Of a stretch of 64,000 bases of DNA, positions 32,401-42,745 are shown one piece after another; position 1 is the first letter of the stretch; the number at the start of each line of letters is the position of its first letter. Source of the stretch: Phalacrocorax aristotelis (taxonomy: Eukaryota; Chordata; Aves; Suliformes; Phalacrocoracidae). The notes beneath the pieces are model-generated. The model saw only the letters and a program-made list of their open reading frames with translations. It did no database searches and was not told where the DNA came from. The stretch lies in the NCBI RefSeq assembly GCF_949628215.1, contig NC_134279.1, forward strand, positions 67,377,766 to 67,441,765. The letters run 5' to 3'. A program made the translations under genes and the position numbers.

Positions 32401-32946
32401 TCAACCTCCTCTCAAATAATTATGCCTCCATGTAAAATAGTAAAGCGTTCTCAGTGCACTGAAACGATCACCACATTTTAAGTTAACCAGCATCTTCCAG
32501 AGAAATGCCAGGACACTACGGAACAGTCTCCTGAAGTGTTGGGCACAGGCGGTGAGATACAGAAAGGCTGGCATTGGTGCCACTGCCCACATGACAACCT
32601 TTTTGTCGTTGTGTAAGAGGGCTTCAGCACTTACGGCTGTTGGCTTACCGTATTTTGTAGATACTAGATTCACAGAATTAAAAAGGAAATAAAGTTGCGA
32701 GTTCCTTGCCTGAAGCTTGTTTACCCAGAGACAGAAGTGAGGCGCCAGGGAACAACCCACCGCCACAGTAAAAAGGGTACTGCACTTGGAGGTAGGGGTA
32801 CGACTACCACATTTGTTAACATACTTCATCTTTCCGCAGTTATTTTCAGCAAAATAGTGTACACCCACAGCCTGTATGTGATCATATTTCGTTAGTAAAC
32901 AGTACATGAACAGGCTAGTCTGTTTTAATAATAGTAAGAATTGCAC
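32401..32946 (-). CDS. Unrecognised 181-codon ORF
   Basis: This is the longest ORF in the window that is explained neither by a known gene nor by CR1. It starts MQFLLLLKQTSLFMYC and ends TWRHNYLRGG. It is rich in aromatic, leucine, cysteine and basic residues and has one or two hydrophobic stretches, such as VVMWAVAPMPAFLYLTACA around residues 117-135. I recognise no family. No TATA box, poly(A) signal or poly(A) tract is obvious at its ends, which argues against a recent retrocopy. By rough estimate an ORF this long would occur by chance in perhaps one window in ten. It is most likely noncoding. Confidence 0.12.
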   Translation of the reverse strand: MQFLLLLKQTSLFMYCLLTKYDHIQAVGVHYFAENNCGKMKYVNKCGSRTPTSKCSTLFTVAVGCSLAPHFCLWVNKLQARNSQLYFLFNSVNLVSTKYGKPTAVSAEALLHNDKKVVMWAVAPMPAFLYLTACAQHFRRLFRSVLAFLWKMLVNLKCGDRFSALRTLYYFTWRHNYLRGG

Positions 32947-33654
32947 ATTAGTAATGTGTGTACCTCTACACTGAAAATGTCTGATTTACATGCTTTGGTG
33001 GTATTCATTTACTTGCAGGGAACACCTGGCATGCTAGGCACATCAAAAACGAACAACACGCACCCCTCCCGAAATTAGCTGCAGCTTAACATCATCCATT
33101 TAGTCAGGCTGGTAATTTTTAAAGGAACTCTAGATGTAGAGTGTTAATGTCATTCTTTCTTCAGGTCTTGCAGCAAATATATATTCACTTCTGGTGTATG
33201 TGTAAAAGTGCAAAGTGAGTTTTATAATACACGTACCTGATCCTGTTCTTTTAACAAAGCTTGCAAACTTACTGTAGAGAATCGCCGTGAGGTACGTTGT
33301 GCCAGGTGACACAGTTTTCAAGGAAGCCTGTGTGCAAACTGTTTAAGCTAAAAGGAAAATTGTGACGGAGGAACTGATTCTACACATGTCCCTGGAGTCC
33401 CATTAAAATCATGTCCTTCTTTTGTGTCCTTGGAACATTACCTGATGCTGTCTCCATCATCAGATGGAGTCACTCTCCATCATCAGGATTGCTTGAATGC
33501 TGCAGAATGATACTCTCGGATGTTAATTTGGAATGTAAGCAGCTGTTCACTTTGCTGATGCTGGATCTATTTTACTTCACTCTGCCTCAGTATTTGCATG
33601 AAAAACAACGTCCTGATGTCTACACATGTGACTGATAAATAGCTGATATTCTTA
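32947..33654. other. Intergenic, no gene seen
   Basis: Unique-looking sequence between the 181-codon ORF and the CR1 copy. It contains a short imperfect direct repeat of catcatcag near 33457-33487. Nothing else is supported. Confidence 0.55.
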
Positions 33655-34160
33655 AGTGTCCAGTTTTGGGCCCCTCAGTTTAAGAAGGACAGGGAACTGC
33701 TTGAGCAAGTCCAGCGGAGACCTACCAAGATGATCAGGGGACTGGAGCGTCTCCCTTAGGAGGAAAGGCTGAGAGACCTGGGTTTGTTCAGCCTGGAGAA
33801 GAGAAGACTGAGTGGGGATTTCATCATTACCTATAAATATCTAAAGGGAAGGTGCCAGGATGATGGGCCTAGGCTCTTTCTAGTGATGCCCAATGACAGG
33901 GCAAGGGGTAATGGGCACAAGCTGGAACACAGGAAGTTCCACCTCAATATGAGAAAAAACTTCTTTCCTGTGAGGGTGCCAGAGCAGGGGCACAGGCTGC
34001 CCAGGGAGGCTGTGGAGTCCCTTCCCTGGAGACATTCAAAACGTGCCTGGACGCGTTCCTGTGCCCCCTGCTCTGGGTGTCCCTGCTCAAGCAGGGGGGT
34101 TGGACAAGATGATCTCCAGAGGTCCCTTCCAACCCCTGCCATTCTGTGATTCTGTGATAT
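33655..34160 (+). mobile_element. CR1 LINE, 5'-truncated, well preserved 3' end
   Basis: This is a classic CR1 3' end on the + strand. It begins gtccagttttgggcccctca and includes ttgttcagcctggagaagag, the peptide-like [13 protein letters not shown] and the segment ending ggtcccttccaacccctgcc. It finishes with the octamer-type tail attctgtgattctgtgat. Only the last part of ORF2 and the 3' UTR remain. It is the least diverged CR1 in the window. Confidence 0.97.
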
Positions 34161-35575
34161 AGAGTCATATTTGTAGGTGGTCAAGGGAATTAATTGATCA
34201 TTTACTATTTGTAAATTAAATTAACTTTCTACTGTTTGTATATAAAGTTACCTTTTTATTCTGCAGGGGAAAAGAACCTGTAAATGAACAGGAGCCTCAC
34301 AATGCCACATAGATGACACCACAAGCAAATTGCAGTTTGCAAATAATGTACCAGTGCAACTAATAATTCAAATGACAATAATTTCCTATATAAAAATACA
34401 TATATTTGTGGATAATATGTAAGCAGCAATGAGGACTAACTTAGAAAATACTGCACTTCTTCCACATCAATGAATCATAGTTAGGAATAAGGATAAAACC
34501 TCTTCACCCCTTTGCTTGAACAGCAGAAAGACACCAGCTAGATTTAATTATAACAATTCTAATGAAAATTTTAAAAGTCTGATTAACTGTCCCAAGTGTC
34601 AGTCAAAAGGCAGCAGGAATATGTCTGGATTAAGATTTTCTATATAAAACTCACATTGGGATTTGGGAATCCATGTTTGTAATTCTCAATAATTACTTTT
34701 ATTTGCTAGTGTTGGCAAATGTTTTCTGTGCCTGTTTTAATAACTAAACAGCTCCCCATAAACTTGATCTTGCCAAATTAGCTGTTCAGGTTTGCCATAT
34801 GTTGCACGGACCAAACTGTCTTGCAGTTACAAGTCTGCACTATTTGTTCTGCGCCAAAACTGTGTCTGCAGTTTACAAGCAAACAGCATTTTAGCTCAGC
34901 AAAAGGCAAGGCTAAGGTATATTTTAAAATATTCATGATAGACAGAAAAAAAAAAAACCCCAACTTTCTTGGAAATCATTTTATAAACAAGTTTTTGCAG
35001 CAGTTTTTTGTTGACAGTTAGGTGCTAATTAAGCACATAAGAAATGGAGGTTCTACTTTAATTTTGTGTACTTTCTTTTCAAGATGAAAGTTGAAGAAAA
35101 ATGTTCTGATCACCAGGAGATAGTAATGAGGTAGCTCCCAGCAGGATTATTGGGGTACAGTATGAATATGCACTATATGCCCAGATAGGGAAAAGGCATC
35201 CATTAAATATTAGTTCATGTTTAATTAAAACAAAACAAAAAGATATTCTGGGGCCATAGCAATAAAACTGCAGGCAAACCTCCATAGACTGAGACTGTAT
35301 TTTATGGACCTAAATAAGTAAATCTTGGTTTACTGGGGTGTTGAAATCATCCAAGCAGGTTAGGCAAGAGGTCCAGCTGGGTTAAGATGGATCATCTTGA
35401 AGATGTAATTGTTTGTATCAATAAGCACTCGGCTGCAGGATTTGCTACAGAAGTTCCTACACGCTAAAGATGGGAAGAGCTGACGTGTCCAGTCTGTCAC
35501 AACTGCAGGCAGGGAATATCAAAGCAGCAGAAAGGCAAATCTTCTCTTGCACGGCCTTTTCTCTCCCTGTCCCCC
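34161..35575. other. Intergenic, no gene seen
   Basis: 1.4 kb of AT-rich sequence between a CR1 and an LTR. ORFs are under 75 codons and unremarkable. Confidence 0.6.
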
Positions 35576-36156
35576 TGTTGTGGTTCAGCCTCAGCTGGCA
35601 ACTGAACACCACGCAGCCGCTCGCTCACTCCCCCCCACCCCTGTAGGATGGGGGAGAGAATCGGAAGAGCAAAAGAACTTGTGGGTTGAGATAAGCACAG
35701 TTTAATAATTACAGTAAAATAATAATTATAATAATGATTATAATAATAATGAAAATATTGATAATATAATAAAAAGGAAAAAAAGACAGCAAACACAAAT
35801 GATACAACCACTCACCACCCGCCAACTGACACTGCCTGTCCTTGAGCCGCGATTGCTGCCTCCCCCCCCCCGGCCAGCCCTTCCCAGGTAACACACTGGG
35901 CATGACGTTACATGATATGGAATATCCCTTTGGCCAGTTTGAATCCGCTCCCTTGGCTGTGCCCCCTCCCCTCCCGGCGTCTTGTGCACCCAGCAGAGCA
36001 CGGGAGGCTGGAAAAGCCCTTGACTAGTACAAGCACTACCCAGCAACAACCAAAACATCGGTGTGTTATCAACATTGTTTTCATACTAAGTTCAAAGCAC
36101 AGCACTTACCAGCTGCGGTGAAGAAAATTAACTCTATCCCAGCTAAAACCATGACA
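35576..36156 (-). mobile_element. Endogenous retroviral LTR, solo type, younger copy
   Basis: 581 bp bounded by TGT...ACA. It is read on the - strand, starting tgtcatggttttagctggga, containing tattccatatcatgtaacgt and attaaactgtgcttatctca near the expected polyadenylation region, and ending ctgaaccacaaca. Runs of five or more C flank both ends (35571-35575 and 36157 onward), consistent with a 5-bp target duplication. An A/T-rich (TAA)-type tract lies at about 35703-35775. No gag, pol or env sequence adjoins it, so it is a solo LTR. It belongs to the same family as the copy at 28584-29110. Confidence 0.92.
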
Positions 36157-36227
36157 CCCCCCCATTATTTTTCAAGTAGGAAGACTACACTGCTATGTTC
36201 CATGTGCAATCTCTTTAGCAAGGCCTG

Positions 36228-36503
36228 TTGTGACAGGACAAGGGGTGATGGCTTTAAACTAAAGTAGGGTAAATTTAGACTGGTTATAAGGAAAAAAATT
36301 TTACAATGAGGGTGGTGATACACTGGAACATGTTGCCCAGAGAGGTTGTAGATGTTCCATCCCTGGAAACATTCAAGGTCAGGTTGGACGGGGCTCTGAA
36401 CAACCTGATCTAGTTGAATACATCCCTGCTCAGTGCAGGGGGGTTGGACTAGATGGCCTCTAAACATCCCTTCCAACCTAAACTATTCTATGATTCTACG
36501 ATT
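36228..36503 (+). mobile_element. CR1 LINE 3' fragment
   Basis: CR1 3' end on the + strand: aggacaaggggtgatggctt, tggaacatgttgcccagaga, gggggttggactagatggcc and cccttccaacctaaactatt, ending with the tail ctatgattctacgattg. It is 5'-truncated to about 275 bp, and lies 70 bp beyond the LTR. Confidence 0.96.
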
Positions 36504-37166
36504 GACAACGGGGCAGCTGACCGACACTGACACTGAAACCTGATTTGCTATGCAAAGCTGTCAAAATAGGCAATTTTGGAAGTGAAGAATGGTGGAGGTC
36601 TTAAATATTTTCAGTACATTGTAATTAGTTTCACCAGTAAATGGTATTTTGGAAACACCAACCAAAAAAATCATTGCAACATCATCTACAAGAATAAGTA
36701 TTCTATTCCCTTTCCAGGTGAACATCTGGCACCTCCTCGTGAATACCTCTGAGAAAGTCTGTGGCAGAGCTGGGACAGGAACATGTAATTCTTTGCTGTA
36801 AACATTATGCTTGGTCCTGTTGCCTGTGGTTCCTTATATACTTCTTTGCAACTTTCCTCTCTTCCCTAGTTGTAGAAATTGTTTGGCCACAGCAGGGATG
36901 TGTGTGTGGGTGGTTTGGTGGCAGGTTTTTTTGGCGATATGCCTGAACCAACCCTCTAATCTGTCACACAGAAATCAATTTATAGTATGCTTACACAAGG
37001 CAGTGGGGCATGAAAAAGACATTCTTGAATTAGTGCCAGAACCTGAGATAGTGTAACTGCTTTGGCTTGATGCTGTCCCCAAAGTAATTAGTCCTGATGA
37101 GACGCTCATTAGCTAGGGCACATAGCCACAGTCATGCAGCTGCACTGTTTTGAGGAGCCACATTAC
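36504..37166. other. Intergenic, contains one copy of a degenerate repeat pair
   Basis: Mostly unique-looking sequence. The part at 36569-36627 resembles 56136-56203 (see the repeat entry). ORFs are 81 codons or fewer and unremarkable. Confidence 0.55.
36569..36627 (+). repeat. Degenerate repeat pair, copy 1
   Basis: A 26-bp block starting ggcaattttggaag (36569-36594) matches 56136-56161 at 23 of 26 positions. After a gap of 22 bp the 11-mer cattgtaatta (36617-36627) is also found in the other copy, after a gap of 31 bp. Upstream, tgtcaaaata resembles tgtcagttaaaa of the other copy. The colinear blocks suggest an ancient dispersed repeat. Confidence 0.5.
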
Positions 37167-37245
37167 ATAGAATCATAGAATCACAGATCCATTTAGGTTG
37201 AAAAAGACCTATAAGGTCATTGAGTCCAACTGTAAATGTGGTACT
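37167..37245 (-). mobile_element. CR1 LINE, short 3' remnant
   Basis: The complement of a CR1 3' end, with tail tagaatcatagaatcacag followed by taggttgaaaaagacctata and tcattgagtccaac. Only about 80 bp survive. Confidence 0.9.
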
Positions 37246-38698
37246 AGTACCTAATACTGTAAACCTAAATAGTAATAGTCCAGATGATACTGTGGATACT
37301 ATGTGGTGTTACTTTAGGATTCCTGAGCAAGGTACTCCCTCACATACTTATCTCTTGCATTACCCTAATTCTCTGATTCCCATCCAACCTAACACACTGT
37401 TAAACATTTTCTGACCTTTCATTAGCCCTTACTAGTGCTAACCACAAATCCAACTAGTGGACTATTGCAAAGGGTTTTATACTACCTCATGCCAATCAAA
37501 GGTGCACAAGGCAGATCAAATGGTTGAACTCGATCAGAAAGCATCAAAGGTAGCTGAACGTACATAGATTGATTAGCAGCTGGTCCCGGCACACGGATCA
37601 TTTCAAATAAATGAATCCCATTCCCCACATTTCTGCCCTGCACTCGTTGCAGAATTACACTTTTTCTTCCTTTTCAGCTTCGGATTTTTTTACAGAAAGT
37701 TAGGTCTTCTCATCAACAAATCAGCCCAGACAATGCCTTGCCTATAGCTTTGTCTCATTCCATTTATATGTAATGGGAAAGAGTCAAGCGGAAGACCTGC
37801 CTGTATCTTACACTAATTTCTACTTTTATCTCTTCTTGCATCCCACCTTTTACTCTTGTGTTTCCCAAGCACATACTACAAATGTCCCACTTTTCTCTAG
37901 TAAAACCACCTGAAGCAGCTGAGCTAGAGAGGCACTAGCTGCTCTATCCATTCTTTAAGGGATGCCTATTCCCAACTGAGTGCATTTTTATATTTGTCTA
38001 ATGCTTATTCTTTCACTGTTATAATATTTTTCAGGTTAATATGCATTAGACATGGTCTAGTCATGGAAATCTCATGATGTAACCCACTTTACATACACAA
38101 AAGCTGGCAGAGAGGGAGGAGCATAGATCAGTACTGTGCAACTGATCCCCACCCTTAGACCCCATTCTGAGGGAGCTTGTATTTGTTTCTGAACTTTGTG
38201 CTTATGACCATCTCACCATAATGAATGCTGTCCTTAATGCAGAATAATTACGTATTTTGATTTTTAAATGTTCTCCAATACATTCTTGTGACAGGAGGTA
38301 ATGAAATGTTCAAAAGGTGACTTTGAAATGGTCTGTGGAATGGTTTTCTGAATCACTGAACACTACCCAAATCCTGCTAAACACAAGGGTATTGGAACTT
38401 GCAGAGGGCATTGCAGAATACTTCCCCCAACGGCTGGGAAAAGCTCTCTTAGAGAAGATCATGACCTAATAAAGTTCTTATCATTGTCCATGAAGGGGGA
38501 AGGACTTGGCTAAGTAACATCTAATTTACACAAACACACCTTGTCACCCCATTGTGGTTGGATTTCTTTTTTTTTGTGCTGAGAATGAGAACTGGCACTT
38601 TTCCGAGGAGGTGTGTCAGAGGTAAATGAACATGGCACTGAAGTATCCTATTGTGTTGTAATAGTCTTGCTGGAGACCTGAAGGTGTGTCTCTGCCTT
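37246..38698. other. Intergenic upstream of FGFBP1
   Basis: 1.45 kb without ORFs of note or recognised repeats. Its last few hundred bases are the presumed FGFBP1 proximal promoter. Confidence 0.55.
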
Positions 38699-38704
38699 TA
38701 TAAA
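38699..38704 (+). promoter_or_regulatory. FGFBP1: FGFBP1 TATA box (inferred)
   Basis: TATAAA in the context gcctttataaatgcc. About 30 bp downstream begins a segment ending at a good donor, so this fits a promoter for a noncoding first exon. Mammalian FGFBP1 also has a noncoding upstream exon, as I remember it. There is no direct transcript evidence. Confidence 0.5.
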
Positions 38705-38729
38705 TGCCATACTGCTTTTAGAACTAGCT

Positions 38730-38791
38730 CTGATTCTTTTGAAAGAGACGAGTTGCATCAGGAGTTGCATTTGGATATCTCCAAGCCCAAG
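38730..38791 (+). other. FGFBP1: FGFBP1 5' noncoding exon (inferred)
   Basis: The start is set about 30 bp after the TATA box and is approximate. The end is the donor cccaag/gtatgt at 38791. It would be spliced over a 1320-bp intron to the acceptor at 40110-40111, 25 nt before the start codon. Confidence 0.45.
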
Positions 38792-40136
38792 GTATGTCTT
38801 TTAGTTATCTTACTTCGGCACTGTTCCACTTGCAACAGAAAGTTATTGTCACCTCATTATTCATTTTAATGTTATTAGTTGCTGTATTTGCAACGGAACT
38901 GTGAATACTACATAATGTTCTCTAAAGAGGGTTTTATGGAGTGAAAATCTCGTGCGTAGTATAAGGAATGACCCAAATCAAGTAAGAACTATGCAAGAGT
39001 AGGACCTGCTCACATCTGCTGCTATCTGTGTATTCTAGATTCTAAATTTATGTAATTAAAGATAGTTGCAGGTAGTTGAATGTTGAAATTCATGCTTTAT
39101 TGGCATGCCTACACACGAATTTCTGCTTTCTAACATGAAAACTTAGCTACAGAAATGGCTATGATGGAAACATCTGAAAAACACATTTAGGGATTTAATC
39201 AACTAAATACCAGATTTAAACCCTCTATTATTATGGTATGCTCTGATCCTGAAAGCTGCTTCATAAAGAGAAACACCTACAGAAATAAACGTGCTCTGTG
39301 CAGAAGAGGGAATCAGCTTGATAATAATTTGCTAACTAGCTACATTTTAAAACTGAATTTGCATATTTGTCCCTTGAATTTGGTAGCTTTAGACAGAGCC
39401 CAGTACACTGCAGGTGTCTCCACAAGCAAAAAGATAGTTTTGTTTGTTAGCAGTCAAGGCAGCAAAAAATGCATCAATAGTTACTATTTGGTGTCTAGAA
39501 AGACTGCTGTCCTTATTTATTTAAACAGAAAACTGAAATACTGGCATAACCAGTGAATTAAGAAAATTTTCAGGATGCCTAAAAAGTCATTTTGCTCAAC
39601 TTGAACCAAATGGTTTCCTTGCTGACTGGCATATTTTTGAAGAATAGAGGTTGGAGTCAAAATCACTTATGTGCTGTTTACAAAATGGGAGATCATGGGA
39701 ACAACAACTGCTTATATGTTACAACTTAAAATATCCATCTGAGACTGACAAATCCCAGGCTTAAATTCCTCCTCTGACTGCAGAAGAGATTTTAATTAAG
39801 GTACCTCAGTCACTGGGCAGTAGCACATCCTGGGAGTGACTCTCTTCCATTCACAATGCATAGATAATTAAGTAATTGGATCAGAAGGGCTTACTCCATA
39901 ACCATCTACAGTTCTAAAGGATAATCCATAATGGTTCTAGAAACCAGGTATTATTCATACAAAGGACAGAGGATTTTGCTGGTAACATGATTTTAATAGG
40001 AGTCAAGGAGCAGTGCAATACCATGTCTGCAATACCGCAACTGTCAAAAGGAGTCCAGCATTAAGTGAAAATGTTTTTATATTTTTGTTTGTTTGTTTCT
40101 TTGTTTTGAAGGCAGATAACAAGCAAAACAGAGAAC

Positions 40137-40850
40137 ATGAGGATCAAAAGCTTAGGACTTCTTTGTGCGTTGATTCTGGTCTCCCAGATGATACTAGCCA
40201 ACTGTGAAAGACAGAAGGAAAGAAAAAAGGGAAGGCAAGGCATAGAAGACAGTGGAAAAAAAACCCCGGAATCTAACCAAGAAAACGAAAAAGGGCAGAA
40301 GTCAAAGGGAGGAAAAACATCTCCTAAAGGCAAGTTTAAAACCGAAGAAAATGTTGAGTGCACCTGGGCAGTGACCGACATGACTGCTGCCACTGTACGC
40401 GTAGAGTGCAAGCAAGGTGACAGCAAGTTCTGGTGTGAGTTCTCTGGAGACCCTTCCAACTGCCCACAGTATGCAGCAAACCAGAAATCCTACTGGAAAC
40501 AAGTCTCCCGATCCCTAAAGAAGCAGAAGCAGATCTGTCAAGACCCCAAAAGTGTCCTGAAATCTAAAGTGTGTAGGAAAGGCCCACGAGGCGCTCATCT
40601 CAAGTTGACCCACTCAAGCCTACTAACATCAGTGGGTCCAGCAAAAGGGAACATAGTTCATCATGCAAAAGAAGTTCAGACTCCAGCAGCTGCCTCTGTG
40701 GCTGAAAAAAAGCCAGAACACCGTCCTCAAGACTGTGTTGAAGACATAGATTATATTGATCAGAAAAAGGTGGCTGAGGAATACTGTCCAGAAAGCTTGC
40801 TTTCTTTCTGCAACTTTTTTATCACGATGGTGCAAGACAAAAGATGCTGA
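40137..40850 (+). CDS. FGFBP1: FGFBP1, fibroblast growth factor-binding protein 1
   Basis: A secreted carrier that binds FGFs (notably FGF2) and releases them from heparan sulfate in the extracellular matrix. It is a single coding exon of 237 codons (human 234). A signal peptide occupies about residues 1-22 (LGLLCALILVSQMILA). Residues 24-70 are very basic and low-complexity (KERKKGRQ, KKTPES, KGQKSKGGK), fitting heparin binding. Ten cysteines follow (75, 91, 100, 109, 134, 146, 200, 217, 225, 237). The family core is VECTW, RVECKQGDSKFWCEFSGDPS, SYWKQ and KQICQDPKSVLKSKVC. The C-terminal module DCVEDI..., EYCPESLLSFC...C corresponds to the FGF-binding end of the human protein. The acceptor tttgttttgaag at 40111 precedes the ATG by 25 nt, so the leader comes from an upstream exon. 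FGFBP2 lies upstream in tandem and shares the core, but is distinct in its linker. Confidence 0.97.
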   Translation: MRIKSLGLLCALILVSQMILANCERQKERKKGRQGIEDSGKKTPESNQENEKGQKSKGGKTSPKGKFKTEENVECTWAVTDMTAATVRVECKQGDSKFWCEFSGDPSNCPQYAANQKSYWKQVSRSLKKQKQICQDPKSVLKSKVCRKGPRGAHLKLTHSSLLTSVGPAKGNIVHHAKEVQTPAAASVAEKKPEHRPQDCVEDIDYIDQKKVAEEYCPESLLSFCNFFITMVQDKRC

Positions 40851-41222
40851 GGAAGCATTTCTAAAGCTCTGTATCATGAAAGTCTAGTCTCATCTAATTT
40901 GCTGCAAACTATTCCAGATTTTATTCTCATGTTATATAGTGTAAATAAGAAAGAAAAGCATCTATTTTTCTGATTTTGTATATACACAACAGACTACACT
41001 TGACATAGTGGAATATATTATAGATTTTATTTGCATGTAGATTGCTACACAGACGTTACCAATGGGTGTTACATGCTCTACACAGAAGTGTATAAGTAGT
41101 CTCCTTGCCCTCTTTGAGCTGTGCTAGCCAAAGTGATGAATTCAGTGCTATGCACTTCATGGTTATGTACAATACTTTTGACCTAAAAATTATTAAGAAA
41201 AATAAACTTCAAAATATATTAA
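40851..41222 (+). other. FGFBP1: FGFBP1 3' UTR
   Basis: Unspliced AT-rich 3' UTR of about 370 nt running from the stop codon to about 16-20 nt past the AATAAA at 41201. The end is approximate. Confidence 0.75.
41201..41206 (+). terminator. FGFBP1: FGFBP1 polyadenylation signal AATAAA
   Basis: Canonical hexamer in the context gaaaaataaacttc, followed by a T/CT-rich stretch (ttttctctctctctgtg) about 20-40 nt downstream, as expected for a cleavage site. Confidence 0.8.
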
Positions 41223-41572
41223 AAGTATTTTCTCTCTCTCTGTGTTTAACTAGATGTCTCTGCAAGTGCTAAGCCTTTATCAAAGATTGATCTTTCACAG
41301 AATCTAGGCAAAGTGTTGCTTATAAAGCAGTTTCAAAAATACTTCTGCAGCTTTGCAGATTTCAGCTTTCTCAGCCAGTGCAAGCACCATTTTGATAGGG
41401 AACTACATTATCATTAGTTTTTCATCATCATCATAATGAAGGGCAACCAGATTTTTAGATCTTTCCATAATTTTGCAAAACTTTTCTCATCAAAAGTTGT
41501 TGGAAAGCTTTGCAAACTTCAATTCTCTCTTTTCTGCTATAGTATGAAACACATTATACACACTTTCTGGCA

Positions 41573-41685
41573 GGTAAACTGAGGCACAGAGAGAAAATGA
41601 CTTATACAAGTTCGTGCGCAGGCCCAGGACTGGACCCCTTACTCAAGCAGCTAAAGCACTCATGCTCAATACTGCCTGTATGTTC
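41573..41685 (-). mobile_element. MIR-like SINE fossil 1
   Basis: On the + strand, aaactgaggcacagagag followed by aaaatgactt..acaag and caggcccaggactgga corresponds to the complement of the tRNA-derived part of amniote MIR-type SINEs. A decayed tctaaccactag-like end follows (agcactcatgctcaatactg). It is heavily diverged, but the order of blocks is right. Confidence 0.65.
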
Positions 41686-41954
41686 TTTTGAAGTTACATT
41701 TTCTGTTATCTTTATGTATGGACAACACAAATACTTTCCTATGCATTAGACTTCACCTGTATTTAAAAAAAAAGGAAATCCAAACTCTACAAGATTAGTG
41801 ATTTTAGAAGAATGTAAAGCTAAATAATGACAACTGAGCTTTGCTAATATTTGAAAATAGCTGGAAGAAATGTAATATACAAGTTACACTTTTCTGGTGG
41901 CAAGCAGCTGGGAAGGATGGTCTCCTATCACAGTGGTCCACTTCTAGAAACCTG

Positions 41955-42745
41955 AACTTTCATGAAATACAATTTTCCTGAGCTCTCCCAGCCTAGCCTC
42001 ATATGGTAGGCTTCCCTGTCCTTTGATCATCGTGGTGGCCCTTCTCTGGGCCCCTTCCAGCCTGTCCACATCCTTTTTATATAGCGGGGACCAGAACTGC
42101 ACACAGTACTCCAGGTGTGGCCTGACAAGCACTGAGTAGAGTGGGATAATGACTTCTTTCTCTCTGCTGGTGATGCCCTTTTTGATGCAACCCAGCATCC
42201 CGCTGGCCTTCTTGGCCGCAGCAGCACACTGTTCACTCATGCTGAGCTTTCTGTCCACCAGGGCCCCCAGGTCCCTTTCCACAGAGCTGCTCTCCAGCCA
42301 GATGGACCCCAGTTTGTGCTGCACTCCGGATTATGTTTTCCCAGGTGCATGATCTTACACTTGTCCTTGTTGAACTTCATAAGGTTCTTGCTGGCCCACT
42401 CTTCCAGCTTATCCAGATCTCCCTGCAGAGCAGCTCTCCCTTCTGGAGTGTCTGCTTCCCCACTCAACTTGGTGTCATCAGCGAACTTCATCAGGCTACA
42501 CTTGATGCCGTTATCCAGATCACTTATAAAGATATTGAATAACACTGGGCCCAATATCGATCCCTGGGGGACTCCACTGGTGACAGGTTGCCAGTTTGAG
42601 AAAGAGCTATTTACCACCACCCTTTGGGTGCGGCCTGTCAGCCAGTTCCCCACCCACTGCACAGACCACTTGTCTAGGCCATAATGCATTAATTTCTCCA
42701 GGAGGAGACTGTGGGGGACCGTATCAAAGGCCTTGTAGAAGTTAT
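41955..42745 (-). mobile_element. CR1 LINE fragment with reverse-transcriptase core
   Basis: An internal CR1 piece of about 790 bp on the - strand. One frame carries the RT signature [18 protein letters not shown] and [10 protein letters not shown] (the FADD catalytic motif). A second frame carries [17 protein letters not shown] and [15 protein letters not shown]. The frame changes near 42300, so the ORF is frameshifted and inactive. Both ends are truncated: it starts at [15 protein letters not shown] sequence and lacks the CR1 3' tail. It lies 0.7 kb past FGFBP1. Confidence 0.95.

Noticed and set aside
33831-34184. 117-codon - strand ORF
   Set aside because: Antisense of the CR1 3' end at 33655-34160.
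28584-36156. One provirus bounded by the two LTRs
   Set aside because: The spacing is provirus-like, but the LTRs differ too much in length and sequence, no retroviral gene is recognisable between them, and the younger copy has its own C-rich flanks.
42149-42684. Several + strand ORFs of 67-122 codons
   Set aside because: All are antisense shadows of the CR1 reverse-transcriptase fragment.
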